7,440 nucleotides of DNA from Streptomycetales bacterium (GTDB lineage: Bacteria; Actinomycetota; Actinomycetes; Prado026). The notes under the pieces are model-generated. The model was given only the letters and a program-made list of their open reading frames with translations. It did no database searches and had not been told where the DNA came from. Shown piece by piece: positions 6,901 through 7,440 of this stretch (its first letter is position 1; each line of letters opens with the position of its first letter). The stretch lies in the NCBI GenBank assembly GCA_025361995.1, contig JANYIP010000011.1, positions 1 to 7,440 on the forward strand, in the 5' to 3' direction. Both the position numbers and the translations under genes were made by a program.

Positions 6901-7440
6901 CGGCGGGACGTACCCGGTCGCCCTGACCGTCACCGACAACAGCGGCACCCCGACGACCCTGACCAAGGGTGTCGCGGTCGTCCCGGTGCCGCCGTCGAAC
7001 ATCGCCTACGTCTCGTCGGCGTCCGCCTCGCTCAACGCGGCCATCGCCAAGGTCGCCGTGCCCGCCGCGGTCCAGGCCGGCAACGAGATGCTGCTGTTCG
7101 CGACCACGAACACCAACACGAACGTGAGCACGGCACCCGCCGGCTGGACGTTCGTCGGCGAGCAGATCTCGGGTACCGACACGCGGACCCGCCTCTACTC
7201 CAAGGTGGCTGGCGCGGGCGATGCGGGCACGGTCGTGTCCTTGACCTACGCGGCTTCCACCAAGGTCGACCTGTCTCTGACGGCGTACACCGGCGTCGAC
7301 CAGGTCACCCCGATCTCCGCGTTCGCCTCCGCGGCCGAGACCGTGTCGCGCACCACCCACACCACGCCCGCGGTGACCGTTGCGGCAGGGGGCTCGTGGG
7401 TCGTGTCGTACTGGGCCGACAAGAGCTCGGCGACCACCGG
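3974..7440 (+). CDS. Large secreted propeller-malectin-PKD surface protein (3' end outside window)
   Basis: I read 1155 codons without a stop, and the frame runs off the window. Residues 1-29 are a Sec signal peptide (Arg-rich start, hydrophobic core, Ala-Gln-Ala cleavage site). About 45-430 is a beta-propeller of 'LYVGGYFATADG'-type blades, with Cys271 and Cys306 as a likely disulfide and an 'FDTYMRDLDISPDG' blade. About 459-629 is a malectin-like domain, from 'LYRIDAAGP' to 'NPLVNGIEILNL', with a 'CTCT' motif at 560-563. About 640-834 is a second propeller-like stretch ('GAFLLDGTVYAGES', 'VQGMFISGSTLFFAD'). Two PKD domains lie at 837-915 and 922-1004. From 1009 on a jelly-roll-like domain begins. 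No catalytic motif is seen. The architecture is typical of actinobacterial extracellular proteins. Malectin and PKD domains suggest sugar binding and a rigid stalk, so a role as surface or matrix lectin for the adjacent glycan is plausible (inference). Any wall anchor would be downstream. Confidence 0.88.
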   Translation, partial: MRGRRISALSAVLATVAGMLLGVTGSAQALQTQQASIVTADPANYTPNVLDGKVESLVQIGNEIYAAGLFTQVQLPGNNKPILSRVNIFAFDASTGVIDTSFVPSFDGEITTLLASADGQSLYVGGYFATADGVTSRKLARVNIADGSLTAGFTAPVIDNNVQDMRLVHGQLIIAGLFTTINGVTRGQIASLNSATGALTNFVNHTFAGPHNGGLLAVNKIDATPDGNKILALGNWTTVDGLPRDLLVLLDTSGGASVVSNWQTNFFAPGCSKSFDTYMRDLDISPDGTWAVVTTTGAYGGVTSPCDTETRWDLTTTAQNLRPVWTNVTGGDTTYAVAISGPVVYVGGHFRWANNPYAGDSAGPGAVPRQGIAALDANTGLPLSWNPGRDRGIGVFDLLATSTGLWVGDDTNQIGGETHKSLAYFPLAGGAPIPANLAGTVPNDIYTLGNPNISNDQSVLYRIDAAGPAIPTQDDGPDWAADQTDPSPYRNSGSSIATYTGTVTSDGTIPNTATDRAPLSMFNSERWDGGTATDGNEMQWHFPVPAGTHVAVRLYLSNRCTCTQLPGQRKFGVSIDGTTVATNIDLSASPGSQKATMKTFNVTSDGSVDITFLHQVENPLVNGIEILNLDTPTSTGALGAADSVHRQFFNGTSATPTNAITLTPTEAWSAARGAFLLDGTVYAGESNGTFTARSFDGTNMGTPVSIPLYSSTFLTDLPTITGLAYSQNQIYYTLAGDSNLYTRLFSGQSQVVGAIRNVVPGSVSSLNPTRVQGMFISGSTLFFADKTDGHLYSIGLVGAGTGVPGTITGTPTLVNSAIDWRARGDLVWNGAPALTPNQLPVAVATSSCSVNVCTFDGSGSVDPDGSIASYAWNFGDGTTGTGVSPSHSYTAAGGYVTTLTVTDNRGGTAATSVPVDSGTPPNQPPVASFTSSCTYLACTFDAGASNDPDGSIVAYAWSFSDGSSATGPTASHTFGAGGTYPVALTVTDNSGTPTTLTKGVAVVPVPPSNIAYVSSASASLNAAIAKVAVPAAVQAGNEMLLFATTNTNTNVSTAPAGWTFVGEQISGTDTRTRLYSKVAGAGDAGTVVSLTYAASTKVDLSLTAYTGVDQVTPISAFASAAETVSRTTHTTPAVTVAAGGSWVVSYWADKSSATT
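6482..6985 (+). repeat. Tandem PKD domains with matching cysteine pairs
   Basis: Two Ig-like PKD units, residues 837-915 and 922-1004, repeat the same pattern: 'NQxPVA', a Ser-Cys, a second Cys five residues later, 'CTFD', 'DPDGSI', 'AYAW' or 'SYAW', 'FxDG', an 'SHxF/Y' strand and 'LTVTDN'. The cysteines (848/853 and 933/938) fall at the same place in each unit and probably form a small disulfide loop outside the cell. The repetition is at protein level and weaker in the DNA, indicating an old duplication of the kind usual for PKD arrays. Confidence 0.85.

Overview
This is one contiguous stretch of high-GC bacterial DNA in which almost every third codon position is G or C. Together with GTG starts, tightly overlapping genes and a PKD/malectin-type secreted protein, this points to an actinomycete, perhaps of the Nocardioides or Streptomyces type; the genus cannot be fixed from the window alone. 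All five genes I can support are on the + strand. No RNA gene, mobile element, CRISPR array or origin is visible.

Bases 1-3788 look like the distal part of a single operon for a cell-surface polysaccharide. In order it holds the 3' end of a heparan-sulfate-type sulfotransferase, a 14-helix Wzx/MATE-like flippase, an N-terminally anchored extracytoplasmic GH26-like glycosidase, and a complete PAPS-dependent sulfotransferase of a second type. The genes are joined by a 4-base overlap, a 10-base overlap and a 1-base gap, so translation is very probably coupled. The combination suggests a lipid-linked glycan that is sulfated, flipped across the membrane, and trimmed or processed outside. The glycosyltransferases, the polymerase and any PAPS-supply genes would have to lie upstream of base 1.

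Bases 3789-3973 are the only intergenic space. It is 185 bases long and holds a direct repeat with 10-base period, a hairpin-capable inverted repeat, a small palindrome, and a strong ribosome binding site next to the last gene.

Bases 3974-7440 are one uninterrupted reading frame (1155 codons so far, no stop before the window ends). It encodes a secreted multidomain protein: Sec signal peptide, WD/delta-60-like beta-propeller, malectin-like carbohydrate-binding domain, a second propeller-like stretch, two cysteine-containing PKD domains, and the start of a jelly-roll-like C-terminal domain. It is probably a glycan-binding surface or matrix protein that partners the polysaccharide.

The most interesting idea is a sulfated extracellular polysaccharide in an actinomycete, made beside its own glycosidase and a large candidate lectin. 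Each component belongs to a known family. The sulfated product and the functional link between the genes are inferences.
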